Shown here one piece after another: positions 43,055 to 51,402 of a stretch of DNA of 64,000 bases. The stretch lies in contig DASRAU010000041.1 in assembly GCA_035638075.1 (NCBI GenBank), positions 62,001 through 126,000 on the forward strand, given 5' to 3'. The stretch's first letter is position 1. Each line of letters begins with the position of its first letter. The notes beneath the pieces are model-generated. The model was not told the origin of the DNA and ran no database searches. It was given only the letters and a program-made list of their open reading frames with translations. Both the position numbers and the translations under genes were made by a program. The DNA comes from DASRAU01 sp035638075. Its GTDB lineage: Bacteria > Acidobacteriota > Polarisedimenticolia > Gp22-AA2.

Positions 43055-43086
43055 ACGGGGCGTCCTTCGGGACGCCCCGTTTTTTT
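43055..43086 (+). terminator. Intrinsic terminator
   Basis: The 11-base stem ACGGGGCGTCC (43055-43065) pairs perfectly with GGACGCCCCGT (43070-43080) around a TTCG tetraloop and is followed by seven T residues (43080-43086). It closes the small secreted-protein transcript and separates it from the next operon. Confidence 0.93.
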
Positions 43087-43127
43087 GTGCTTTCGCTGGT
43101 TCCCTCCTGCCGATCCCGTCCCTCGGT

Positions 43128-43133
43128 TAGAAT
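43128..43133 (+). promoter_or_regulatory. -10-like TAGAAT upstream of the molybdenum hydroxylase operon
   Basis: TAGAAT lies 28 bases before the ATG at 43162 and downstream of the terminator. The matching -35 is poor. Confidence 0.3.
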
Positions 43134-43161
43134 CCTCCCCGGTCCGGGACGGGAGAAGCCG

Positions 43162-43623
43162 ATGAAAATCCAGCTGACCGTGAACGGGCGGCCGACCACC
43201 GTCGACGCCCCCGCGGAGATGCCGCTGCTCTGGGTGGTCCGCGATCTGCTCGATCTGAAGGGGACCAAGTTCGGCTGCGGCATGTCGGTCTGCGGCATGT
43301 GCACGCTGCACGTGGACGGCACGGCCGTGCGCTCCTGCGTCACGCAGGTGGGCAGCGTGGCGGGGAAGAAGATCACCACCATCGAAGGGCTGTCCGCCGA
43401 CGGGTCGCACCCGGTGCAGAAGGCCTGGAGGGACATCGACGTCGCCCAGTGCGGTTACTGCCAGGCGGGACAGATCATGTCGGCCGCCGCGCTCCTGGCG
43501 AAGACGGCGAAGCCCACCGACGCGCAGATCGACGCGGCGATGGACGGCAACCTGTGCCGCTGCGGCACGTACCTGCGCATCCGCGAGGCGATCCGCAGGG
43601 CCGCCGGCGCGGCGAAGTCGTAG
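43162..43623 (+). CDS. [2Fe-2S] subunit of a molybdenum hydroxylase (IorA/CoxS-like)
   Basis: A 153-residue protein with two iron-sulfur domains: plant-type ferredoxin cysteines in 'KFGCGMSVCGMCTLHVDG' and a second cluster at 'CGYCQAGQ' and 'GNLCRCGTYLRI'. This is the small subunit of xanthine-dehydrogenase-type enzymes and passes electrons from the molybdenum site. It lacks a signal peptide, so it may be carried out with the Tat-exported large subunit, which starts 11 bases downstream. There is no FAD-subunit gene, which matches the two-subunit isoquinoline-1-oxidoreductase type. The preceding upstream in-frame codons are ignored because the ATG has a GGGAGAAG site. Confidence 0.93.
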   Translation: MKIQLTVNGRPTTVDAPAEMPLLWVVRDLLDLKGTKFGCGMSVCGMCTLHVDGTAVRSCVTQVGSVAGKKITTIEGLSADGSHPVQKAWRDIDVAQCGYCQAGQIMSAAALLAKTAKPTDAQIDAAMDGNLCRCGTYLRIREAIRRAAGAAKS

Positions 43624-43634
43624 GAGAAGCCGCC

Positions 43635-45863
43635 ATGGACCGCACCCGGACCGCCCCCGCGCTCCCTCTCGATCGCCGCACCTTCCTCCGCGTCAGCGCG
43701 GTGGCGGGGGGCGGCGTCCTGATCGGCCTGTCGTTCGGAACCCGCGCCGGCCGCGCGGAAGACGAGGCGCCGCCGCTCGCGCCGGACGCGTTCGTGCGCA
43801 TCGGCGCCGACGGCGTCATCACCATCACCGCCAAGAACCCGGAGGTCGGGCAGGCCGTGAAGGTCTCCCTCCCGATGCTCATCGCGGAGGAGCTCGACGC
43901 CGACTGGAAGGACGTGCGCATCGAGCAGGCCGATCTCGACGAGACGAAGTACGGCGACCAGTTCGCCGGCGGCAGCATCGCGATTCCGAACCAGTGGCTG
44001 CCGATGCGCCAGGTGGGCGCCGGGGCGCGCGCCCTGCTCATCGCCGCCGCCGCGAAGGAATGGAGCGTGCCGGCCTCCGAGTGCACCACCTCGCCGGGGA
44101 AGGTCCTGCACGCGGCCTCGAAGCGGTCGCTCGGCTACGGCGCGCTCGCCGCGAAGGCCGCGACCCTTCCGGCGCCCGATCCGCAGACCCTGACGCTCAA
44201 GGATCCGAAGCGGTTCCGGATCATCGGCAAGCCGCTCGCCGGCCCCGACAACCTGGCGCTCACGACCGGCAAGCCGCTCTTCGGGATCGACGTCCAGGTC
44301 CCGGGGATGCTGCACGCGGTGTTCGAGAAATGCCCGGTGTACGGCGGCAAGGTGATCACCGCCAACCTGAACGACGTGGTGCAGCTGCCCGGAGTGCGGC
44401 ACGCCTTCGTCCTCGAAGGAGGGTCCGCGCTGTCGGGCCTGCTGGGCGGCGTCGCCATCGTCGCCGACAGCGTCTGGGCGGCGCAGCAGGCGCGCGCCAA
44501 ACTCGAGGTCAAGTGGGACGAAGGCGCGACCGCAAGCCAGGGCAGCGCCGGCTTCGCGCAGCGCGCCGAGGAGCTGTGGCAGCAGCCGCCGGCCCGCACC
44601 CTCCGGAACGACGGCGACCTCGAGGCCGGCTTCAAGGCGGCGGCGCAGGTCGTGGAGGCGAAATACGACTACCCCTTCCTGGCCCATGCCTCGGCGGAGC
44701 CGATGAACTGCACCGCGCGCTTCGACGGCACGCGCATGGAGATCTGGGCGCCGACGCAGACGCCGGGGTCGGGCCGGGAGCTGGTGTCGCAGACCCTCGG
44801 CATCGCCGAGCGCGACATCACCGTCCACCTGACCCGCATCGGCGCCTGCTTCGGCCGCCGCCTCGAGAACGACTACATGGTGGAGGCGGCCGCCATCGCG
44901 AAGAAGGCGGGTGTTCCGGTGAAGCTCCTGTGGACCCGCGAGGACGACATCCGGCACGACTTCTACCGGCCGGGCGGCTTCCACGCGCTGCGCGGCGGGA
45001 TCGACGCCGCCGGGCGCGTCGTCGCGTGGCGCGATCACTTCGTGTCGTTCGGCGAGGGCGAGAAGTTCGTGCGCGGCGCGTCCATGTCGGAGCGCGACTT
45101 CCCCGCCCGCTTCGTCCCGAACTACGCGCTCGTCTCCTCGGTGCAGCCGCTCGGCGTGCCGACCGGCGCTTTGCGCGCTCCCGGGGACAACGCCGTCTGC
45201 TTCGTCGTGCAGTCCTTCATCGACGAGCTGGCGCACGCCGCCGGCAAGGATCCGCTTCAGGTGAGACTGGCGATGCTCGAGAAGGAGACGGCGCCGGCCC
45301 CGGCCGGAGGCAATCCCCTCGCCCGCTTCGACCCGCAGCGGATGCGTGGCGTGTACCAGGCGGTCGCGGAGCGCAGCGGCTGGGCAAAGCGGACCCTGCC
45401 GAAAGGCACGGCGCTGGGCCTCGCCGGACACTTCTGCCATTACGGCTACAGCGCCGTCGTGGCGCAGGTGCGCGTGGACGCGAACAGCGCCGTCCGCGTC
45501 GAGAGGGTCTTCACGGCCACCGACGTCGGCCGGCCCATCGTCAACCCGAGCGGGGCGATCCAGCAGGTCCAGGGGTCGGTCGTGGACGGGCTCAGCCACC
45601 TGATGGACTTCGAGATCACCTTCGAGCGCGGCCGCGCGGTGCAGAGCAACCTGCACGAGTACACTCCGGCGCGCATCTCCGCGGTGCCGCAGGCGATCGA
45701 CGCCCATTTCGTCGAGACCGACCACCCGCCGACCGGGCTCGGCGAGCCGGTCCTGCCGCCGGTGATCCCGGCGGTGACGAACGCGATCTTCGGGGCGACC
45801 GGCAAGCGGGTCCGCTCCCTGCCGCTCGCGAAGCAGGGCTATTCCTGGGCCGCGCGAGCGTGA
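43635..45863 (+). CDS. Molybdopterin-binding subunit of a Tat-exported aldehyde/isoquinoline oxidoreductase-type enzyme
   Basis: A 742-residue protein with a twin-arginine signal 'LDRRTFLRVSAVAGG' (about residues 12-28). The body matches the IorB/aldehyde-dehydrogenase molybdopterin family: 'FFGIDVQVPGMLHAVFEKCPVYGGKV'-like entry (quoted loosely), 'LAHASAEPMNCTARF', 'IGACFGRRLENDYM', and the late 'GLGEPVLPPVIPAVTNAIF', where the active-site Glu of the GEP motif lies. It would oxidise an N-heterocycle or aldehyde using water and pass electrons to an unidentified periplasmic acceptor. The Tat signal means the folded cofactor-loaded enzyme works outside the cytoplasm. No XdhC-type maturation gene is in the window. 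Confidence 0.92.
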   Translation: MDRTRTAPALPLDRRTFLRVSAVAGGGVLIGLSFGTRAGRAEDEAPPLAPDAFVRIGADGVITITAKNPEVGQAVKVSLPMLIAEELDADWKDVRIEQADLDETKYGDQFAGGSIAIPNQWLPMRQVGAGARALLIAAAAKEWSVPASECTTSPGKVLHAASKRSLGYGALAAKAATLPAPDPQTLTLKDPKRFRIIGKPLAGPDNLALTTGKPLFGIDVQVPGMLHAVFEKCPVYGGKVITANLNDVVQLPGVRHAFVLEGGSALSGLLGGVAIVADSVWAAQQARAKLEVKWDEGATASQGSAGFAQRAEELWQQPPARTLRNDGDLEAGFKAAAQVVEAKYDYPFLAHASAEPMNCTARFDGTRMEIWAPTQTPGSGRELVSQTLGIAERDITVHLTRIGACFGRRLENDYMVEAAAIAKKAGVPVKLLWTREDDIRHDFYRPGGFHALRGGIDAAGRVVAWRDHFVSFGEGEKFVRGASMSERDFPARFVPNYALVSSVQPLGVPTGALRAPGDNAVCFVVQSFIDELAHAAGKDPLQVRLAMLEKETAPAPAGGNPLARFDPQRMRGVYQAVAERSGWAKRTLPKGTALGLAGHFCHYGYSAVVAQVRVDANSAVRVERVFTATDVGRPIVNPSGAIQQVQGSVVDGLSHLMDFEITFERGRAVQSNLHEYTPARISAVPQAIDAHFVETDHPPTGLGEPVLPPVIPAVTNAIFGATGKRVRSLPLAKQGYSWAARA

Positions 45864-45913
45864 CTTAGGTTCCCTTCAAGGCTAGAATCCCTCCGCTTCC
45901 GGACATTTTCTGC

Positions 45914-45942
45914 TTTGCAGGGAACGGATTCCGCCGTATGAG
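45914..45942 (+). promoter_or_regulatory. Conserved promoter of DUF1800/DUF1501 unit 1
   Basis: TTTGCA (45914-45919), a 17-base spacer and TATGAG (45937-45942). The -35 lies inside TTTTCTGCTTTGCA (45906-45919), which is identical in the second unit, 76 bases before the start here and 78 there. A shared ribosome segment GACAGGAGA follows. Confidence 0.5.
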
Positions 45943-45981
45943 AGAACCTGTCGTCCCTCCCAGACAAGACAGGAGAAGTCC

Positions 45982-47895
45982 ATGTCCCGGTTGAAAGGCG
46001 TGCGCCTCCCGGGCGCTTTGAGCCTCGCGTTGCTCTTCGGGATCGGAGCCGCCGCTGCGGCGCCGCCCCAGGGGGGGGCCGCGGCCCCCGGCGAGGTCGC
46101 CAGGATCACGGTCGCGCCCTCCTCGCTCCTCATCTGGAGCCCGGTGACGACCGCGACGTCCTACAACGTCTACCGGGGGCTCGTCTCGACCCTTCACCAC
46201 GGCGACGGAGCGGAGTGTCACGACCGGGTCACCACTGCGTCGCTCAAGACGACCGGGAACCCGCCGGTCGGCGAAGCCTTCTATTACCTCGTCACCGCCG
46301 AATCCGACACCGGCGGCGAAGGGACGATCGGCTCCGGCACCGGGGGCCTTTCACGGCCGCGGCGCGGGACATGCGACGGCCTGCTGCGCCATCATGTGCT
46401 CGAGCGCATCGGGTACGGCGAGAGCGACTGGTCGCGCGCCCGCATCGCCACCCTCGGCCTCCAGGGCTACATCGACGAGCAGCTCAACCCTGCCTCCATC
46501 GACGAGTCGGACAACACCGCGCTCCAGACCCGGCGCGCGCCGCTCGTTCCTCCGGAGTCCGTCAGCGAGCTCGATGCGCTCGACCTCGTCAACGCCGTGT
46601 ACTCGCGGCGCCAGCTCGAACAGCAGGTCACGATGTTCTGGGACAACCACTTCAACACCTGCATCAACGAGTCCACGGATTTCTTCGGGTTCTACGACAA
46701 CGTCATGGAGATGAAGCAGAACTCCGAAGCGACCAACCTGCACTACCAGGCGCAGAACGCCTTCCGCAACCTGGCCTTCAACGGGACGTTCCGCCAGATC
46801 CTCGAGGCGAGCGGCCTGGGGCCGGCCATGATCATCTACCTGGACTCGGTCAGCAACGTGGCCGGCGCTCCGAACGAGAACTACGCGCGCGAGCTCCTGG
46901 AGCTGCACACCCTGGGCGTGGACGGCGGCTACACGCAGCAGGACATCGTGCAGCTCGCCAAGGTCTTCTCGGGCTGGAACGTCTGCAAGAAGGACGTCTC
47001 GGTCGCGTCCGACCCGCTGTCCACCTGCATCCCCAGCAACATCTACGGCACGCCGAGCGAGCCCCCGGGCGTCTGGGTGTCCAGTTTCGAGCCGGTGTAC
47101 CACGACACCTCGGAGAAGATCCTGTTCGCCGGGACGCCGTACCAGAAGGTCATCCCGTCCACCGCATTCAACCGGCCCGCGGGCGTGAACGACGCGCGCC
47201 TCGCCTTCGACGCCATCGCCGCCCATCCTTCGACCCCGCGGTTCATCGCGAAGCAGCTCCTGCAGCGCTTCGTGGACGAGCAGCCGACGACCGCGATGAT
47301 CGACGCCGTCGTCGCGGCGTGGAACAACCCCGCCAACCCGCGCGGCGTCGGGGACCTGCGCGAGGTGCTGCGCGCTGTCCTGACCCAGTCGGCGATGCGC
47401 GACCCGGCGCGCGTCGGCGGCAAGATCAAGACGCCCTTCGAGCACGTGGCCTCGGCGCTGCGCGCCGTGCGCGCCTCGACCGACGGCCTGTCCATCGTCG
47501 AGGGGTACCTGACGCGCATGTCGGAGCTGTTCCACCGCAATCCCGTGCCGACCGGGTACTCGGAGATCGGCGGCGACTGGCTCGACACCAACAATCTCCT
47601 GGAGCGGCGGAATTTCGGCATGACGGCGGCCGCCTCGCCGTCCTTCTCCGCCGACGTGATCGGCCTGCTCCACGATCACGGCGTCTCGACCGCCGCGCTG
47701 CCGGGCAACGCCGCGGCGATCGTCGACGACCTGTCGTCGATGTTCTTCGGAAGCACGCTCACCCCCGCGGAGCGGCAGCGCGCCATCGACTACCTGAACA
47801 CCGACGACAACGGGGTCGCGAAGCCTTACGACGACGGACGGATCCGCGAGACCGCCGGCTACATGCTGGGGTTCGCCCAGTTCCTGGAGCAGTAG
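45982..47895 (+). CDS. DUF1800 secreted protein, copy 1
   Basis: A 637-residue exported protein. Signal peptide 1-27, then a fibronectin-III-like module (about 35-131: 'TSYNVYRGLVSTLHHGDGAEC' to 'RPRRGTCDG', Cys79 and Cys131), then DUF1800 (about 135-635). The latter contains 'EQQVTMFWDNHFNT', 'ILEASGLGPAMIIYLDSV', 'NENYARELLELHTLGVDGGYTQQDI' and 'KQLLQRFVDEQPT'. DUF1800 genes are nearly always next to DUF1501 genes; an enzymatic or structural role in extracellular polymer handling has been suggested but not shown. A GACAGGAGA ribosome site precedes the ATG. DUF1501 follows after 10 bases. Confidence 0.92.
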   Translation: MSRLKGVRLPGALSLALLFGIGAAAAAPPQGGAAAPGEVARITVAPSSLLIWSPVTTATSYNVYRGLVSTLHHGDGAECHDRVTTASLKTTGNPPVGEAFYYLVTAESDTGGEGTIGSGTGGLSRPRRGTCDGLLRHHVLERIGYGESDWSRARIATLGLQGYIDEQLNPASIDESDNTALQTRRAPLVPPESVSELDALDLVNAVYSRRQLEQQVTMFWDNHFNTCINESTDFFGFYDNVMEMKQNSEATNLHYQAQNAFRNLAFNGTFRQILEASGLGPAMIIYLDSVSNVAGAPNENYARELLELHTLGVDGGYTQQDIVQLAKVFSGWNVCKKDVSVASDPLSTCIPSNIYGTPSEPPGVWVSSFEPVYHDTSEKILFAGTPYQKVIPSTAFNRPAGVNDARLAFDAIAAHPSTPRFIAKQLLQRFVDEQPTTAMIDAVVAAWNNPANPRGVGDLREVLRAVLTQSAMRDPARVGGKIKTPFEHVASALRAVRASTDGLSIVEGYLTRMSELFHRNPVPTGYSEIGGDWLDTNNLLERRNFGMTAAASPSFSADVIGLLHDHGVSTAALPGNAAAIVDDLSSMFFGSTLTPAERQRAIDYLNTDDNGVAKPYDDGRIRETAGYMLGFAQFLEQ

Positions 47896-47905
47896 GAGGG
47901 GATCG

Positions 47906-49315
47906 ATGGCCCGCGAGACCGATTGCGACTGCAGCCGCCGCTCCTTCCTGCGCGGCGCCGGATTGACCCTGGCCGGGATCGGGGTCTCGTCGCTGCTCCC
48001 GGGCCCCTTCCTCCGCCAGGCGATGGCCGCGACCGCCGGCCCCTACGCCAACAAGAAGCTGCTCTTCATCTTCCTGCGCGGCGGCAACGACGGGGTCAAC
48101 ACCGTGATCCCCGCGGGCGATCCGGATTACAGCGCGCTGAACCGGCCGACCCTGTACATCCCCAACGGCCTGTCGCTCGATCTCGGCAACGGCTTCGCGC
48201 GCCTGCACCCGGCGATGGCGGCTTTGATGCCCGTGTTCGCCTCGGGCGACCTGGCGGTCGTCCACCGCGTCGGCGTCCCCGCCAACAGCATGTCGCACTT
48301 CGACGGCCAGCGGGTGTGGGAGAGCGGCAACCCGGCCCAGACGAAGCTGTTCGAAGGCTGGCTGTACCGTTACATCGTCGAGAACGCGGTCGCGCAGGGC
48401 GTGCAGCTCCCGGCGCTGTCGGTGCAGGCGAACCGGCCGGTGCTGTTGCGCGGCGACCAGCCGTTCGTCAACATCGCCGTCCCCGACGGGTTCGATTACT
48501 CGCTGTCCGAGCCGAAGAAGACCAAGGTCGGCGGCGGCTGGAGCGGGGAATATGCCGACCTCATGGGGGTCGAGGCGTACCGGCCGCTCCTGGCGGAGAC
48601 CAGCGTCAAGCTCGCCGGCGTGCTGGACGAGTACCGCTCGTGGAGCCAGCAGACGTGGAACCCGAAGGACCCGAACACCGGGTTCTCGCTCTTCCCGGTG
48701 GACAGCGCGACCAACCCGCCGACGGCGCCGGGACCGTTCCCCTCGTCCGCCCTCGCCTTCTTCCGCTCGCTCAAGATCTGCGCGCTGTCGCTCCTGGAAT
48801 CGGACGCGACCAACAACAACGGCACGCGCGTCGCCGGGACCGAGCTGAACGGCTTCGACAGCCACAACACCCAGGGCGCGACGATCGGCATGCAGGCCTC
48901 TCTCCTTTCGGTGCTGGCGTACGGACTGCGATCCCTTCAGATCGTCCTGTCCGGGGCCGCGATCGACACGCGCGGCTACCGCGGCGTCTGGAACGACACG
49001 GTCGTCTGCACCCTCTCGGAGTTCGGCCGCACCTCGAAGGAGAACGGCAGCGGCGGCACCGACCACGCGGCCGCGTCGTGTCTCTTCGTCGCCGGCGGCG
49101 CGGTGAACGGCGGCGTCTACAACTGCGATTCGTCCACGTGGCCGGCGGGAACGCTGTTCGCGAAGGACGGGCGTTACGTCAGCCTGCGCACCGACTACCG
49201 CGCGCTGTTCTGGGAGCTCCTGCGCGACCACATGGGCGCCGATCCGGCCACGGCGGACACGGTCTTCCCCGGCTACACCGGCCTCGGCCTGACCGAGCCC
49301 GGCCTCATCGGCTGA
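47906..49315 (+). CDS. DUF1501 Tat-exported protein, copy 1
   Basis: A 469-residue protein with a twin-arginine signal 'DCSRRSFLRGAGLTLAGIG' (about residues 8-25). The body fits DUF1501, a sulfatase/alkaline-phosphatase-like fold: 'LLFIFLRGGNDGVNTVIPAG' near the start, 'GNGFARLHPAMAALMPVF', 'VVHRVGVPANSMSHFDGQRVWE', and 'TVVCTLSEFGRTSKENGSGGTDH' near the end. Conserved Asp/His clusters may bind metal, but no activity is established. It follows DUF1800 copy 1 with a stop-overlapping GAGG ribosome site, and is about as close to copy 2 (51403) as any two paralogues in this window. A partner of DUF1800 at the cell surface. Confidence 0.92.
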   Translation: MARETDCDCSRRSFLRGAGLTLAGIGVSSLLPGPFLRQAMAATAGPYANKKLLFIFLRGGNDGVNTVIPAGDPDYSALNRPTLYIPNGLSLDLGNGFARLHPAMAALMPVFASGDLAVVHRVGVPANSMSHFDGQRVWESGNPAQTKLFEGWLYRYIVENAVAQGVQLPALSVQANRPVLLRGDQPFVNIAVPDGFDYSLSEPKKTKVGGGWSGEYADLMGVEAYRPLLAETSVKLAGVLDEYRSWSQQTWNPKDPNTGFSLFPVDSATNPPTAPGPFPSSALAFFRSLKICALSLLESDATNNNGTRVAGTELNGFDSHNTQGATIGMQASLLSVLAYGLRSLQIVLSGAAIDTRGYRGVWNDTVVCTLSEFGRTSKENGSGGTDHAAASCLFVAGGAVNGGVYNCDSSTWPAGTLFAKDGRYVSLRTDYRALFWELLRDHMGADPATADTVFPGYTGLGLTEPGLIG

Positions 49316-49426
49316 TTCCCGCGTACATCGCACAGGGCGCGGGCGGCTCGCGCAGGCATCGCGAAGAAATATCCACGGACGCATGAGTCTTTCTGTCCGG
49401 GAACGATCCGCGCGCGCTTTTTCTGC

Positions 49427-49455
49427 TTTGCAATGAGCCGATCGCGTCGTACTTA
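49427..49455 (+). promoter_or_regulatory. Conserved promoter of DUF1800/DUF1501 unit 2
   Basis: TTTGCA (49427-49432), a 17-base spacer and TACTTA (49450-49455), inside the copy of TTTTCTGCTTTGCA at 49419-49432. It matches the element at 45914 in sequence, spacing and distance to the ATG. Confidence 0.5.
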
Positions 49456-49496
49456 GAGGGCTCCAGTCCCCCTCCCGGACAGGACAGGAGACGCCC

Positions 49497-51392
49497 ATGC
49501 GCTGGCGCAATGCCGAGCGGACCATGGGCGCCTGCCTCGTCTTCCTGAGCGGGATCGGGATGGCCGTGGCGGCGCCCCCCGGAGAAGTGGCTGGAGTGCA
49601 GGTCGGCAGTTCCTCGCAGATCACCTGGACGGCCACGACCGGAGCCACCGACTACAACGTCTACCGCGGCCTGGTCTCGTGGCTGCCGCGGGGTGACGGC
49701 GCGGAGTGCAACGGCGACGAGATCGCCGGCACCGCGTTCACGACGGCGGGAGACCCGCCCGCGGGCGAGGCCTTCTTCTACCTCGTCACGGCCGAGTCGT
49801 CCGGAGGCGAGGGGACGCCCGGCACGGGCTCCGCCGGCGCCGCGCGCCCGCTGCGCGGCACCTGCGACGGCGTGATGCGCCGCCACACGCTCGATCGCCT
49901 CGGCTACGGCGGCGACGAGTACAGCCGCGCCCGCATCGCCACCCTCGGGATCCAGGGCTACCTCGACGAGCAGCTGAACCCCGCCTCGATCGACGAGTCC
50001 ACCAACACCGCCTTGACCAGCCGCACCGCCACGCTCGTCCCGCCCGACAACATCAACGAGCTGCTGGCGCTCGACATCGTCAACGCCGTCTACGCGCGGC
50101 GGCAGCTGGAGCAGCAGGTGACGATGTTCTGGGACAACCACTTCAACACCGATCACAACGAGTCGTACGACTGGTTCAACTTCTACAACGCGCTGTTCCC
50201 GGCGACGCAGGACCTCGAGGCGGCCGGGCTGCACTACGAGATGGAGCAGACCTTCCGCGACCTGGCCTTCAACGGCACCTTCCGCGACATCGTCGAGGCG
50301 AGCGGGCTGGGGCGGGCGATGATCATCTACCTCGACACGGTCAGCAACGTCGCCACGGCGCCGAACGAGAACTACGGCCGCGAGCTGCTCGAGCTGCACA
50401 CCATGGGGGTGAACGGCGGCTACACGCAGGCGGACATCGTGCAGCTCGCCCGTGTCTTCACCGGCTGGAACGTCTGCAAGAAGGACGCCTCGGTCGCGGC
50501 GGATCCGCTGGCCGCGTGCATCCCGAGCAACACCTACGGCACCGCGACCGAGCCGCCGGGGCTGTGGGTGGTGAATTTCCGCACCTCGCGGCACGACACG
50601 TCGCAGAAGACGCTGTTCGCCGGCACGCCGTACCAGAGGATCATCCCCTCGACGGCGGCGAACCCCGCGGCGGGCATCAACGACGCCTCGCTCGCCTACG
50701 ACGCCATCTGCGCGCACCCGTCGACCGCGCTCTTCGTCTCGAAGAAGCTCCTGCAGCGCTTCGTGGACGAGCAGCCGACGCAGGCGATGATCGACGCGGT
50801 CGTCGCCGCCTGGAACAACCCGGCCAACCCGCACGGCGTCGGCGACCTGCGCGAGGTGCTGCGGGCGGTGCTCGCCCAGGCCGCCTTCCGCGACCCGTCC
50901 CACGCCAACAACAAGGTCAAGACGCCGTTCGAGCACGTGGTCTCGGGGATGCGCGCCCTGCGCGGCCTGACCGACGGCCAGTCGTCGGTGCGCAGCTACC
51001 TCAACCGCATGTCCGAGCTGTTCCACCAGAACCCGGTGCCCACCGGGTTCAGCGAGATCGGCGCCGACTGGCTCGACACCAACAACCTGCTGGAGCGGCA
51101 GAACTTCGGGTACGACATGGCGACGCACACGGCGAGCACCTTCGGCGCCGACGTGATCGGGCTCCTGAACGCCAACGGCGTGTCCACCGCCGCGTCGCCG
51201 AACAACGCCCCGGCGATCGTCGACTTCCTGTCCGGCGTGCTCCTCGGCGGCGCCATCACCGCCGCGGACCGGCAGCGCGCCATCGACTACCTCAACACCA
51301 ACGACAGCGGGGCCGCCAGCACCTACACCGACACGCGGATCCGCGAGACCGCCGCATACCTCATGGGCCTGGCCCAGTTCCTCGAGCAGTAG
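49497..51392 (+). CDS. DUF1800 secreted protein, copy 2
   Basis: A 631-residue paralogue of the protein at 45982 with the same architecture: signal peptide, two-cysteine module ('TDYNVYRGLVSWLPRGDGAEC' to 'LRGTCDG') and DUF1800 ('EQQVTMFWDNHFNTDHNES', 'VEASGLGRAMIIYLDTVS', 'NENYGRELLELHTMGVNGGYTQ', 'KLLQRFVDEQPTQAMIDAV'). Differences concentrate in loops, such as 'YDWFNFYNALFPATQDLEAAG' in place of the shorter segment of copy 1. This suggests a fairly old duplication kept by selection. The GACAGGAGA ribosome site is conserved. Confidence 0.92.
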   Translation: MRWRNAERTMGACLVFLSGIGMAVAAPPGEVAGVQVGSSSQITWTATTGATDYNVYRGLVSWLPRGDGAECNGDEIAGTAFTTAGDPPAGEAFFYLVTAESSGGEGTPGTGSAGAARPLRGTCDGVMRRHTLDRLGYGGDEYSRARIATLGIQGYLDEQLNPASIDESTNTALTSRTATLVPPDNINELLALDIVNAVYARRQLEQQVTMFWDNHFNTDHNESYDWFNFYNALFPATQDLEAAGLHYEMEQTFRDLAFNGTFRDIVEASGLGRAMIIYLDTVSNVATAPNENYGRELLELHTMGVNGGYTQADIVQLARVFTGWNVCKKDASVAADPLAACIPSNTYGTATEPPGLWVVNFRTSRHDTSQKTLFAGTPYQRIIPSTAANPAAGINDASLAYDAICAHPSTALFVSKKLLQRFVDEQPTQAMIDAVVAAWNNPANPHGVGDLREVLRAVLAQAAFRDPSHANNKVKTPFEHVVSGMRALRGLTDGQSSVRSYLNRMSELFHQNPVPTGFSEIGADWLDTNNLLERQNFGYDMATHTASTFGADVIGLLNANGVSTAASPNNAPAIVDFLSGVLLGGAITAADRQRAIDYLNTNDSGAASTYTDTRIRETAAYLMGLAQFLEQ

Positions 51393-51402
51393 GAGGCGCA
51401 CG

